From contig OX442315.1 in NCBI GenBank assembly GCA_949358305.1, forward strand, positions 32,328,427-32,392,426: a DNA stretch of 64,000 nt, written 5' to 3'. This DNA comes from Strigamia acuminata (Eukaryota > Arthropoda > Chilopoda > Geophilomorpha > Linotaeniidae). Each line of letters opens with the position of its first letter. The first letter of the stretch is position 1. A program made the translations under genes and the position numbers. Of this stretch, positions 21,768 to 34,400 are shown piece after piece. Under the pieces are notes generated by a model. It made no database searches and was not told the origin of the DNA. It saw only the letters and a list, made by a program, of their open reading frames with translations.

Positions 21768-24031
21768 TAGTAAAGAATATAACTTACATTGGAAGAGTTA
21801 GGTTAATACATAACACTTGAAACCAGGACCTAGATTTCTTGTCGTATCTGCAAGGGTTAGTTTGTTTAGCATCATCATTTGCACACACAAAATGTGTACT
21901 TACTGAGTGGCAGTAAAAATTGAACTGGTGAACAAGTTGGCAATTAGCCCTAAGTAGGGTTTGGTATCCAGTGGTATTTTTTTTAAAGTACTGAATTTTG
22001 GTACTAATATTGTACAAGGCATAAGTTACATCGTTTATTTGTTGATGTTATATAATTAAATTTCTAAAGTTTAGTTATTATTTCAACAACTGCTAACGCT
22101 TTAATAATATCATACTTCAAGCATGAATAACGTAGCAAAACATGCCACCACACAAACCTGTCACTCTGCTTGTCACATGGCTTGGTGCTAGGAATTTTGA
22201 AAGCATCTGGCTGGCTGCAGTCAATTGTGAACTTTGTAACACAGCACTGGTGTTTTTTTTAAGGATTTAATGCACGCAAATTTTTTTATAAACAATGTTT
22301 AATGCATCAACGATCACAGAACTAAAAAATCATTATGTTACATAACTGGACATCAAATATTTAATTTTATTGTAATTTGGCATACTCGTATGCTAATGCA
22401 GTTGCAGTTTAAACTACCACTATACAGTATATAAATAAAAAATATTTTTTTTTTAGTTTTATTTGATCGATAAAAAATAAGAAATATAAACCTATTTTTT
22501 GTCTTAATCCTATTCTATAGCATCACAAGTCTATTGTGCAAGCAGGTCATCAGTTAGCAATATAGTTTTTTTAAAAAAAATAAAAATATAACTGAAATTC
22601 ACGAGGGATCTCACGAAAGAATCATTTTTTTTCGCTTCTGACTTCTCGTATTTGTTTCTTCTTATGTCAGTTGCTTACCGCATTCACGTGTGCAAACTCC
22701 CAAAGCATTTCATGAATTATTCAACCCAAATAAGTGGCCGAGATGACATTAGAAAGCAACTGACTGCGACCAACTGTTTGCTTCTTTGTCTCGCGTGTTT
22801 CGCTAATAAATTTTGAGTTTTATGTGTTTTACATGTGCCCACCCGGCTGGGGTCACGGATGATGCAGATTGTGATGACCGAGAGACTGAAATGCGAGCGA
22901 AAAAGGTAAATGTTGAGGCCCTAGAGAGATAAAGTCGGAACCTGGCATCCGTGATGTTCGGACATCGCCTACCAATATGGCTACTGTTTTATTTATTTAT
23001 TTATTTATTTATTTCGCTCTCCAATGGAGTAAAAAGGTTATGGTTATGCAGGATTACAAAACATTTTGCAAATACAAGTGACGATGTTTTACCGTACTGT
23101 ATCTGCGATCAATAACCATTGCTTAATATCCAATCGCTTTCGTCATTAATAACTAAAGAGCTTTGCTAGTGAATAATAAATTATTAATCAATACAGATTG
23201 CTAAAGTCTCATTATAATATTTCTCGTAAAATAATTTTCTCGGTCATTAACCACGGACAACCATTATCAATCTTGTTGGGTTTAAAAATTCCAAATTATC
23301 GAACGTAAACCTCACACTATCCGCACTCTGTTTCTGTTATTTATAAAAAACTGTAGTTTTAAAATTTAAACACTCGAGGGTTGGGAATACAATGATACAA
23401 TGGTTAGGTTTACAACTTAATGAATACTTTATTCTAATTCCAGTGTTGCATCTCGTTCACTATAATGAACAAGTTCACGAACTTGAACCAATAGTTCACG
23501 TTCACTTTTCAATTTATTTTTAAAAATTGACGTGTTTTTTGTTCCATTTTGTGCATTGCAGATGGAAAAAATCAAAAAAACACTCTTTTTTTTTAGAAAA
23601 GCAGTCGTTTTCATGCCTATTTCCGATTGGAAATGAGCGTTTTGATGATAAAAAATGTTATAAAAACGTTTAAAATTTAGATTTTTTCAACGAAAAGTAA
23701 CTTTTTGCGTTAAGGAATTTCTCATTTATTGTTTACTTCCTTATTGGTCGGCACAAGATGCAGGTGATACGTTTTTATCACCTGGCGGTAACCGGAAGCA
23801 AACATTCAATTCTAACAAAAACATAATAAACATGCATTAATTTTCATAATTCAACTCAAATATTTAATAACACGTATTATTTAGAAGATAAAGTAGTTTT
23901 TTGACAAATTCTACATTTTATGAATTTCGAACCGTAATAACATAATAGGAGTAACACATTTAAAGCTCAAATTAAATTGATCTCTACCAACGGTTGAGAA
24001 GAAGCTGCCAAGTCTAGCTCAGTAAAGTCAG
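21768..24031. other. Non-coding stretch with a (TTTA)n microsatellite at about 22988-23014
   Basis: No gene supported. TGTTTACTTCC (about 23722) and GGAAGCAAACA (about 23795) enclose CAGGTGATA...TATCACCTG, suggesting a small decayed foldback. Confidence 0.4.
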
Positions 24032-24033
24032 TA

Positions 24034-24509
24034 AGGGGTTTCATTAAATGAGCGATTAGTTGATTACTTTGATTACTTTGATTAGTCGATTACTTGATGT
24101 GTCATGCGACTGGATTCAACCAATCCCGAGAATAATCATTTCATCAAATAAGCAACTAAGCAACTAATCAAGTAATCACCCCAAACCATGATTTTCTGCT
24201 GACTTGGGCCCATTATTACTGCTCTCTCAACTGAAACCAACATGGCGGCACCAGACCCGCTTCAACTACACAAAGTCATAATATAACAAAGTCTGCTCAG
24301 TTTAGGTTAAACTGAACACACGAAACAAGTTAGGTAGTTGCAATTATTATTTGTAGTAACTTTTTTTGAACAATCGCAACATATTTAAGTTACAATTTAA
24401 ACAATTCCGCCCATCGGAGCAATAATCACATAATCAGATTTTTGTTGAGTGATTACGATTATTGCAATAATCAACTAATCACAATAAGCGCTCATTTAAT
24501 AAAACCCCT
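24034..24509. mobile_element. TA-flanked MITE (476 bp), relative of the 6.1-6.8 kb family
   Basis: Terminal repeats AGGGGTTTCATTAAATGAGC and GCTCATTTAATAAAACCCCT, flanked by TA (24032-24033, 24510-24511). The interior holds repeated TTGATTA and TAATCA words. No coding frame. Confidence 0.85.
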
Positions 24510-24511
24510 TA

Positions 24512-25850
24512 TTTTATAATTTTGTATAACTTAATTCTTAGTTATAATTTTCTTTTTTTGATCCCACATACCTAGTCATCAGTGTATTTTCAATTGGGTA
24601 TTGGGCAACGACGCTGTCTAGCAGCGACTCCAATTCCAACATTGCTTTTTGGTTGAAAAACTCCTCCTCGCCACTTAATGTTGAGCTGGCTTAACTTTGT
24701 CACAAAGTTTTATTTTTTCCCAATTAAATTATTGATTATTGCAAAATCTGCAGCAATTTCTTTGGCTCTCTCTATCTATTTCCAGCTACAAAAATCACTC
24801 TTTTCAAAAGCCATTCAACAATTTCTTAGTTAACAACAAACTAAACCATTCATTTTGTCAAAAATAGCTCTCTAGTGTTGTGAATTGGTTGTAATTAAAA
24901 TTAGACAGCAAACAGTGTGACTCTTCAACTTTTTCCAATTGTCTGTAGCCTTTTGTCAGTCCCACATACCAAGTTACAGTAATTTCATCTCGCCACACAA
25001 CCCCAGCCTACTTATTTGTCTCCTTAACAACCAATTCAAACGTCCAATAAATAACTCGTTGATTACTCCCGCATTTGATTTGAATCCTCAAGTTTCGCTT
25101 CCATTAAGTGAACGCCTTTTTTTTCCACCCGGAATTCCATTATGTAAAATTGGCTCTCGTCAATAGGAGCGAGTTAAGAGTTATCTGACGAAAACAAAGA
25201 AAAAATTCCCACAGCTTCCATCAAGCTTAATTGCAAGGTGAAATAATAGGGGCTGCAGGTTTGCACAAATTTTTCATGCAATCAATCGATAATTCGCACG
25301 TCAAATTGAACACAAACTATCACTATAGCAATACCCCAAGTGCACGAAAAATTATCGGATTTTTTTTTAAGACTAAAAATATTATCAGAACAATTTTTTT
25401 GTCGAGGAAGCTGATTGGCTACTTTGGCCCAGGATCAATTGAATCCTATTACTGGGACCGATGAATCCTATTAATGGGATTTATAGTGCCCGGAAACTAA
25501 TGGTAGTATTTGTGCAACTTGAATCTAATTGCAGGCCTAACAAATATCATCTTTCTCGTGTGTTATTGAACTAACATTTGATTTAGTGTGGTCTATGTGC
25601 TTTAAATAGGATGAATCGAGAAGTCAGATGGTATATCTAGGTTAGGCACATTCATAAAGTAATTTAGACCAAACAGACCAAATTACAACAAGATATTAAA
25701 ACTGCTTGTCTCGATCTATTTTTAAATGTTCGATGTTTAAATCGTGGCCAGTGTAGTCTGTTTTCAGTTGCTGCGCTGGGCATGCTCACAACATTTAAAC
25801 TAGACATGCTTAATTGCCAGTTAAACATGGCTTTATGAATTCGCTTCCTA
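24512..25850. other. Non-coding stretch, nothing recognised
   Basis: AT-rich; no supported gene or repeat boundary. Confidence 0.4.
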
Positions 25851-25852
25851 TA

Positions 25853-27085
25853 TACAGGGTGGGCCAAAAGTTGTGATGCGTGAGTCTATGCATCTAATCT
25901 AATAATTAATATTCTTTGATTTATTTAAGTTTAATGTGTTATTTTTAAAATTAATAGTATAAAGTGTGATATTAGAACCGGATTGTAAAGTAATATTGAA
26001 AGAAACACTCATATTGAATCATAATGAACAATGAATATGACTAAGGAACGATAACGGTCAGATGACAAGTGGCGGAAAACTGTCAATTACCATGTTTACA
26101 TGTACTCACTTATCCAGAAAAGTGAAAATGCGAATATTACTTTTGTGGAAAACTACATGTGTTTACAAAGAATCAGTTTTCTAACAAAGGTGATGTCATT
26201 AATCTTCCACAATGCACTACGCAGAAACAACATGTCACAGCATTGTAGTAGTGAGTGGGTGTTTACATTGCAAATGGCAATGCGCAAAACACCCAAAATT
26301 AATTTAAACAAGTGGATTTTAGTTTTCCAGATAAGTTTGACTTTTCTGGAAAACTGATTTGTTTACATGATCAGTTACCATGTTTACATGTACGTAAACA
26401 TGGTAACTGTAGAGGACAGTTGTGGGTAGAATCTTGTACGAGAAGGATCAGGCTGTTTGGGGTGCTGAGCCCCTATGCCAAAGTGTTGTGTTGTGAAGTG
26501 ATTGTCCCAAGATGTAAGAAAGACTGAAACCATCAAGGATCCATGTTCCAAGAACCAACAACTGAACAGTAATTAATAATTAGACTGTGTTGAGTGTTAA
26601 TTTTACCTTTTATTTATTGTAAATATTGTCACTTTTCTATTATTAAATTAATGTTAATGTCATTTGAAAAAGCTCTTATAATTTGAGTTGAGTGAAGAGT
26701 TCCACGTGATACACCCACATCGCTCGGTCGGAGTGTACATCACAAAGTCGCAAACTGGGTGTGAAGTCTTAATAACTTCTTTTAAATTAATTTTTTTTAA
26801 ACTTTTCTTTAACTATTTTTTGTAAAGAAGACTTAGGAGATTAATCATGGAAAAATTCACGACCGAACAGAGAACACAAATTGTTAAATTTTACTAACAA
26901 ACCAGAGGATCAATAATTCTGACCCAACATGCAACAATCAGACATCTAACAATCAAATGTCTAATCGTTGATATGCTCGTTGGGTCTTCTTTGCAAAATA
27001 GTTAAAGAAAAATTTAAAAGCATTTATTTAAAAAAAAGTTATTAAGACTTCAGACCAGTTCGTGACTTTTGTCCCACCCTGTATA
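25853..27085 (+). mobile_element. Decayed mariner-like element with a nested foldback
   Basis: The left end TACAGGGTGGGCCAAAAGT is mirrored by ACTTTTGTCCCACCCTGTA at the right (about 27065-27083), and TA lies at both edges. These are typical mariner (irritans-type) termini. A start-like segment near 26848 encodes MEKFTTEQRTQIVKFY and then a stop, and no other transposase sequence is left. The body carries the repeat shared with 20.4-20.8 kb and an inserted foldback at 26087-26406. Dead copy. Confidence 0.75.
26087..26406. mobile_element. Foldback/MITE insertion inside the mariner-like copy
   Basis: TTACCATGTTTAC (26087-26099) is mirrored by GTAAACATGGTAA (26394-26406). A second inner pair is CCAGAAAAGT and ACTTTTCTGG. 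The repeat copy at 20.4 kb reads straight through this point (ACTGTCA followed by CTGTAGA), acting as a paralogous empty site. Confidence 0.7.
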
Positions 27086-27721
27086 ACGACAGTGATGTTA
27101 TGCAGTGAAGCACAGCAAAGTAAACTCTGTTTTCTTGCTGGCTACTTTCTGTCCAATTTTATCACCACCCTATGCCTTTTTCAGTGAGAAGGAATGGTTT
27201 GTCCACACACATATCGACCAAACATACCAAATTGGCACTTTAACCATTCCCGTCCTCTATATGGTTCAGACGTGACGGTTCAGGGAATAAAAATTTCATC
27301 ATGCTTATTGTCTACCTGGGCCTGAAATAAAGCTAATAAAGATCCCTACGGAATCATTTCCACCTTTACAATGTTGCCTTATTAGTATATGCTCCTGTAT
27401 AAATATAAAATAAGCAATTAATTAAGCCGATTTCCACGATTATTTATAAATTCATCTACAAAACATTTTACCAAGAATTAACTTCAAATTGCGTATTAAT
27501 TTATAATTTGTTCTACAATGGCAATTTGAGCATTTATGGGCTTCGTGCAGGAATAAGTTACACAATAAATAAACATGTGCGGTAAACAAGTAAGTTTATT
27601 GAAAAATATTTCTAACTTGGAGAAAAACAATGAATATTTTATTGTGTTTTATAGCCTCGATTGTTGGAGATTGCGATTACGATGTAAAAGAAGCAGCCAT
27701 TCTTGTTACGGAATTAACATA
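27086..27721. other. Non-coding stretch, nothing recognised
   Basis: AT-rich; no supported feature. Confidence 0.4.
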
Positions 27722-27723
27722 TA

Positions 27724-28154
27724 CTCGAGTTGCACTCAAAAAGGCACCTCACAATGTGTACTCCCATTGGTCGAGCCAGTTTACTACTAACTCCAGACTG
27801 TATACTACCACTAGGAGAAGTAGTTTGGATTTTTATTTATTTTTGTGATTGTTATGACCATTTAAGTTAATATAATTTTTATTTTTATTATTAAAAAATG
27901 TTATTTCTATTTATGAAATATAGTTTTATGCACATATAAATGTAAAACTCATGTTTGTTATGTTTATTGCTTACATCGTCTGGAAAGTAAACAATTTTGA
28001 ATTGTTGGCAGTTGCCTAGGCAATCGATTACAATGTCTGTACATTATAATGCAATTCTGGTGTATGGGTCTACTTTTGTGGATCACTACACCTGTAAACT
28101 GGCTCGACCAATGGGAGTACACATTGTGAGGTGCCTTTTTGAGTGCAACTCGAG
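27724..28154. mobile_element. TA-flanked MITE, CTCGAG family copy 1 (431 bp)
   Basis: Terminal repeats start CTCGAGTTGCACTCAAAAAG and end with its complement, extending about 60 bp through GGCACCTCACAATGTGTAC and CCATTGGTCGAGCCAG. TA flanks at 27722-27723 and 28155-28156. Non-coding; copy 2 is at 32516-32937. Confidence 0.92.
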
Positions 28155-28156
28155 TA

Positions 28157-30422
28157 CAGCTGAATTTATTAACAAAAATTAACATAGAGGGCGCTAGACG
28201 CTTGCCCGTCACACACATTAACGAAAGATCAAGATTTGACCAATGGAGTTAAACACTCCATATTTTATAAGAAATTAATTTCGTTTAGCATTCGCCATAA
28301 AAAAATTGTATATTTATTATTCATTTGTTACGAAACTCAGCTTTTTTCCACATAAATTTTGAAGAGCTTCAGTACATAAACTTGTCTCTCTACAAGTTGT
28401 AGGTTCAAACTATTATTTACAAAGCACGAAAAAGAAACGCCAAACGACAATACAAATAGAAATTTTTTTAGATTTGTTCATTAAATATTCAAAAAGAAAA
28501 GAAAAAACATTCAAGATTTCTTATTTTAATTTAAAATTACAAAAAAATCTACAAATTTTACACTTTGTTTCAACATATTACCAATTTTTAAAACCACAAT
28601 ACTCGTAGTCAACAAACAAAATAAAAGTAACCAACTGACCTTTCGTACAAGCATCTTTCTCCAAAATATGTTAAATTCTATTGACTGAATTCCATTGAGA
28701 GAAAAACACTAAACCAATAAATGTCGAAAGCATAAATAATACAAGTGGGCTTTCAAAACATACAAATATGCAATGAATATTTTAAATCAAGCAATTTCAA
28801 TAAAAGTTACAGCGCTGGATGAATAAAACATTTCGGTTAGGCCCAGTTAAGACAACACTTTTTTCCTGTCTATCTCCACCATCCCTAATCCAAACAACAA
28901 AAATAGCAACAAAAATTCCTCATGTTTCCACAACAAATGTATTAATTGCAGGAAATGTTCCTCAGCGTTTTGCAGCTATCAAAAATGTGCATTTTCAAAT
29001 TTTTGTTTTCTCCACCATTTATAACAACGAGACAAAGTCTTAAAGATGCTTTACAGCGTTGACTTTCTGTCAAAACGACATCATTTCCTCTCTTTAAAAA
29101 GCATCTAAGCGAGAAACGCAGTAGAAATACTTCCAATTCACCTATTGAAAAGAATCCAAAGTTGGCAAAAACCAGACCAAAATATAAACATTTTAAACAT
29201 TTTTTTTTGGCAAACACCACCAAAAAAAAAAAAAAAAATTCAAAATGTTTGCCAAACTTGGTGTAAAATGACAGTACTTCCTAAACGCTTAAACATTTCC
29301 ATAAAAAATGACTTAAAAAGTGGATCCAAGAAACTTTACAGCCTTATCGAAACCTTGGATTTGTCAAGTGGTGTTGTGCGGCGTATTCTTGCGAATGCAT
29401 TGCAGTTGATACTCGTTTGATAGAACCCTAGACACCATCATTACACGCCCACCTACAATTTTACGAGCCCTCGACTGTTGGCAACTGCGCTTGTTGTGAC
29501 AAATGGCAACAAACCTTTAACTTTTTTTTTTAAGGTGGTGGTGCATCGTTTGCATGTTAACTAGATGCGAGATTGTCATTTTTTTAAAAAATTCTTCCCG
29601 AAATGTACACTCGTTCACTAATGCTCCACGTGCATAAAATTATAATTGAATGAGCACTGATTGAAGCGTCATTCAAATCAAAGAGATAAGTTGCAGGCAC
29701 TTAATTAATTTTCTTCTTGATTAGGCTCGATTTACATACAGTGGGTGAAAAATAAACATCAAATTTGCATTCATTATCAACGCTAAAGATAATAGATGTT
29801 GACAAAATGCACAATTTTGCTTTACAAAAAATGAATGCTCGTGCAAAGAATGCGCGATGTGGAGTTAAGTTTAAGATGTTTTAATTAGTTGCAAGCAAAT
29901 CTTTTAATTAAATGCGAAATGTTGAATAACAAGACATGATTAGGAGTCGTCTTTCAATTTCATTCCCTTTTGATATCATTCAAGTCGAGTGTATTCACTG
30001 ACGTCACCGCCAGGGACACGGATCGAAACCATTGACGTCAAACATCACAAGTTGAGCCGACAAGGACTTTATTACAATCTGTAATACCAAGAGCGCGCTT
30101 TCTTCCTTCCTTTTGCAAAACCCAACCCAAATTTCCTCACCTTTTTCTAACATTTAATTAAAACCAAAAAAATTAGCTTCTTGTAACCTGTTTTAACTTA
30201 ATTATTCCTAACTAATTAAACTAAGCTACTAGCAGTTGCGACACCGGGATTTTGTTAAAACTATGTAGAAAATATTAATAAGAGACTAATATCTTCTCAT
30301 AACAAACACTTAAATAATTTTTTCTTCACTTAAAAATAACGGAAAATATTCCGAAATCTTATCTCTACTTCTACTCACAAACTGCACGAAGACAAACAAT
30401 TCGGGCAATTCTTCTGACTACG
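28157..30422. other. Non-coding stretch, nothing recognised
   Basis: AT-rich, with an A-tract at about 29222-29238. No gene supported. Confidence 0.45.
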
Positions 30423-30430
30423 GTCGGAAG

Positions 30431-30814
30431 TAGGCCTGTGCGATTATCCCTTCTTGCGAATGCGAGTGCGATATTGGATTGTTGCGATATTTTTGCGATA
30501 TATCGCGATATAATCGCAATAATCGCAAGATATCGCAATATCGCGGACTCTTCCTCGCCCTGAACCCCGCCAAATGCACGTAATACGCCGGCGCTTCTAT
30601 CGCGTACAACGAACGTGTATGTGTGACTTAACTTGACTTGTGTTGTTTCGATATCGCGATATGGCAAAATCTTGCGAATATTGCGGTTAATGCGATTATA
30701 TCGCGATATATCGCGATATGCGATATATCACAAACGAAAGCTAGTGACTTAAGTAGCTGCGATATTCACCCAAAAAAATCGCATTGCGATTAATCGCAAA
30801 TTCGCACAGGCCTA
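30431..30814. mobile_element. hAT-type MITE rich in TATCGCGATA palindromes (384 bp)
   Basis: Ends TAGGCCTGTGCGATTA and TTCGCACAGGCCTA. Perfect 8-bp target duplication GTCGGAAG (30423-30430, 30815-30822). The interior contains many TATCGCGATA or partial GCGATAT words on both halves (about 30488-30545 and 30650-30725). No transposase. Confidence 0.9.
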
Positions 30815-30822
30815 GTCGGAAG

Positions 30823-32513
30823 AATTCCTTATGACGTGGCAACTTCAGGCAATTCGGGACCTTTCTCGGCTTGGGTGGCACAATGAGCTCTGTAGGCTGA
30901 GACACTTGACAAGTCCAAGGCTAGGCTGTGGTCTCAGCTCAATTCAGTTTTGACTGATCAAAGAATAACTCTCACAACAAAGGATATTTGTTGCAAGAAA
31001 GCTTTCACTAACTGTGCAAGGAGTTCAAATTATTGGCAAAGTAGTCACAAATTACTGCTGTGAACTTTGTGTGTTTCAAGGAACAATTTCTGGGTGACTT
31101 TTCATGACAATGATTTGGTTTAGACTGCCTTCTCAATCTCAGACAGGATATGCTTCCTGTTGAAACATAGGGGCTTGTAGGCTTGTTGTCCTGGCAACGA
31201 ACTAACTGTTCATGAGAAGTAACTTTTTTGGACAAAATAAAAAATAATAAACAGAAATAATTCTGATAAAATAAAATATATATTTCCAATAAATTTTCTT
31301 ATTTTTAGTTTCGCCCTGGTGACTACCAGGTCACCACAAACTCTTTAAAATTACCTTTTGCAAAAAAAAAAAAAATTAATTTGCACGTTTAGTGAATAAA
31401 TCAGCTGAATTTAAATGTCAAAACCTGCTGATAATGAAGAAATAAAAGAAAAAAAAAAAGAAAAATAATCTTTTTCATAACTCTCGGGGGGAATCATCTT
31501 TGATACTTGTCTGCAATATGAATCAATAAAAAGTAAAATAAAAAATAATTTTAATATTCTGGAAGTGTTGACACTTTAAAAACAATGAATGCAGAATGCA
31601 AGCAGCCACAAAAATGGTAATTACAGGAGTTTTCCACGTGTGTGCTTAGTTTAGCATTAATTAGTGGTCAGCAAACATCTCTAAAGTCGCTCAGTTAATC
31701 AATTCTCAGCTCGTATGTGGTTCTGACTGTGATCTCATTTAAAATAAACCCACAACATTCTTTACATTCCTCACCTTTTATTAATTATTTTTCACAATTT
31801 TTTACCGTTAGGGGGCTCCTGTCGGTGAGGTTACAAATTTGAAAATTTTCATAAACCACAAATCGATTGTATCTGACAAGAATAGATATTATAAATGAAG
31901 AATGAAGGGTGGGGCAGAAAAGTGGCAAACATGAAACATTTTAAAGATGTGTACACTTTCTATGAATTTCACGGGCTGGTGATCATCTCTCAACCAAATT
32001 ATGTTGATTTTTCCCTCATAATGTTGTCCGAATGAGCCAATTCCCTTGAAAGTCAATTCTTGTTCGAAACTCTTATTCAATCGAGCAATTTAATTCCACG
32101 TAATTTGTAAGCTAATCTTCAATCTCGATTTTGTGTATCAACTTTTGCCTCACGGGAAGGCTAAACCATGCACACTTTGATGTAACGCACACATCGATCG
32201 TTTCAGACTGATGACCTCTTTCCAACTCAAGACAATCTCCGATTTCTTCCACCATTTTCGCTCCGCTTGTTTTCCTCAAAGAGGGAAATCAACTGACTAA
32301 CAGACAAACAGAAACATTTCTAACTGACCACTATAATTAGAGGAATAATTAAATGAATAAATAAAACATACCATTCAAGTAATCGTTGGCGATGCCCCAG
32401 CAAACATTTTGCATTAACTGTTGATATATTTTAGTGTTTCAACAAGCAGAACAAGCACTAAACACGGTCATAAGCTAACATCAAAAACTGCAAATACACA
32501 AAAACTAAAAGTG
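30823..32513. other. Non-coding stretch, nothing recognised
   Basis: AT-rich; open frames are short and unsupported. Confidence 0.45.
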
Positions 32514-32515
32514 TA

Positions 32516-32937
32516 CTCGAGTTGCACTCAAAAAGGCACCTCACAATGTGTACTCCCATTGGTCGAGCCAGTTTACTACAAACTCCAGTCTGTATACTAC
32601 TACTAGGAGAAGTAGTTTTGTTTTTTATTTATTGTTGTGATTGTTATGACTAATTTAGTTTATGTTATTTTGATTTTATTTAATAAAAAATGTTATTTCC
32701 ATCATTAAAATGAAGTTTCACACATTAAAAAATGTCAAACTCATGTTTGTTGTGTTTATTGCTTACATCGTCTGGAAGTTTAAATTTTAGACCGTTGCCT
32801 AGGCAATCGATTGCAATGTCTGTACATTGTAATGCAATTCTGGTGTTTGGGTCTACTTTTCCAGATCACTGCACCAGTAAACTGGCTCGACCAATGGGAG
32901 TACACATTGTGAGGTGCCTTTTTGAGTGCAACTCGAG
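32516..32937. mobile_element. TA-flanked MITE, CTCGAG family copy 2 (422 bp)
   Basis: Same terminal repeats as 27724-28154 and the same TA flanks (32514-32515, 32938-32939). The centre has diverged by small indels. Confidence 0.92.
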
Positions 32938-32939
32938 TA

Positions 32940-33985
32940 TAGCGCGGTTTATCCTTCGTTCATTTAGTGAAAAAACAAATTTTTAATTGCCATTTACTTG
33001 TAAGACCCAAAAACTAAACTACAAACACACACAAAAACGAAATTAGCTCGCGCGCACCTTTTTGTCTTCGATTTTGCTGTTTTTAGAACCGCCAAAAACC
33101 ACACAAACAAACTTTGAATGCAGCGCATTGTCTAAAAATCCTATTAAGTTTCCACGCCGCTAGAGCATTTTCTATTAAAAATCCAATAAAACCCAAGAAA
33201 AGGGCAAGAAAACACTTCAAAAGGTCGATCCACTCACTCTAAAGCCATAAAAATAATGGAACATTTCTGTTTTAGAGAAAACTGAATCATCTCGACGATA
33301 AATTCAGACTGAAATTATCATAGACCGAATCACCAGCCTTAACCCGAAAGCCATTTCTGATTCCATGCGCAATGAATGTGTGTATTTAATGCGCGATACG
33401 ATTCGTATTTTTATTGTTATTACCTTCTTTTCGATTTTACTTAGCTAGGTACTTGTTGTTCTTGGCGCAATTCCATTCTCCCAAAATAGGAGCATTTTGT
33501 CCAGGATATGAAGCCCCAAAGACAATCATTTGCTCAAGCTGGCTTCGCTTGAGGACCCATATCGACGCGAGTGTTGCTCGTTTTCCTGTTGATTCAGGCG
33601 TTGACAATTTGATGAGCAAGTGCTCATCAAATTGTCACCGCTTCAATGGTTCTTCCTTTGATGAACTTATTGTTATTATATAAGTTTTAAAGAAATTACA
33701 TTTTTTTCTCGCACAGATGGATTCCTTATCTTTCTCACTAAATTGAATGTTTACATATGAAATTACATAAGTAAAGATTGTTCTTCTTGACATTTTCCCT
33801 GCTGAGCTCGAAAACCTGATAAATGTTATTGAACATTCATACAGTAGGTGCCAGTCAAAGTTTCTGTTTCTGTGGGGTTTTTTGGATCGAGATTTTGAGT
33901 CTCAAGCTCGGTTTTGCGAGTAAATGGCGATTAAAAATTCCATCATTTCAATAAACTCACGTTTTAGGTGGATTCATCGTCTAAA
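32940..33985. other. Non-coding stretch with a perfect palindrome at 33602-33637
   Basis: No supported gene. TGACAATTTGATGAGCA and its exact complement are separated by 2 bases. Confidence 0.45.
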
Positions 33986-33989
33986 AGCA

Positions 33990-34400
33990 GTTAGTGGATT
34001 GGAAAGTTCGGCCCGCATAAGAGGCCCCCTCTCCCATTGGCCAATCCTCATTACTTCTAACTCCAGACTGTATACTACCACTAGGAGAAGTAGTTTTGAT
34101 TTTTTTTTGTGATTGCTATAACCATTTAAGTTGATATAATTTTGATTATTTTGATTAAAAAATGTTACTTCCTTTTATGAAATAAAGTTGTGTGCACATA
34201 TAAATGTAAAACTCGTGTTTGTTCTGATTATTGGTTGCCTTGTCTGGAAAGCACACAATTTTGAAATTTTGGCTATTACCTAGGCAATCTTGCAAGTAAT
34301 GCAATTCTGGTGTTTGGGTCTATTTTTTTGGATCACTACACCAGTGAAATGGCTCGGCCAATGAGAGAAGGGGACTCTTTTGAGTCGAACAAGACTATAG
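33990..34400. mobile_element. Diverged copy of the CTCGAG MITE family
   Basis: The inner part (CTCCAGACTGTATACTACCACTAGGAG..., TTACCTAGGCAATC, GGATCACTACACCAGTG, GGCTCGGCCAATG) matches copies 1 and 2. The terminal repeats are strongly diverged, so the edges are approximate. Confidence 0.65.
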
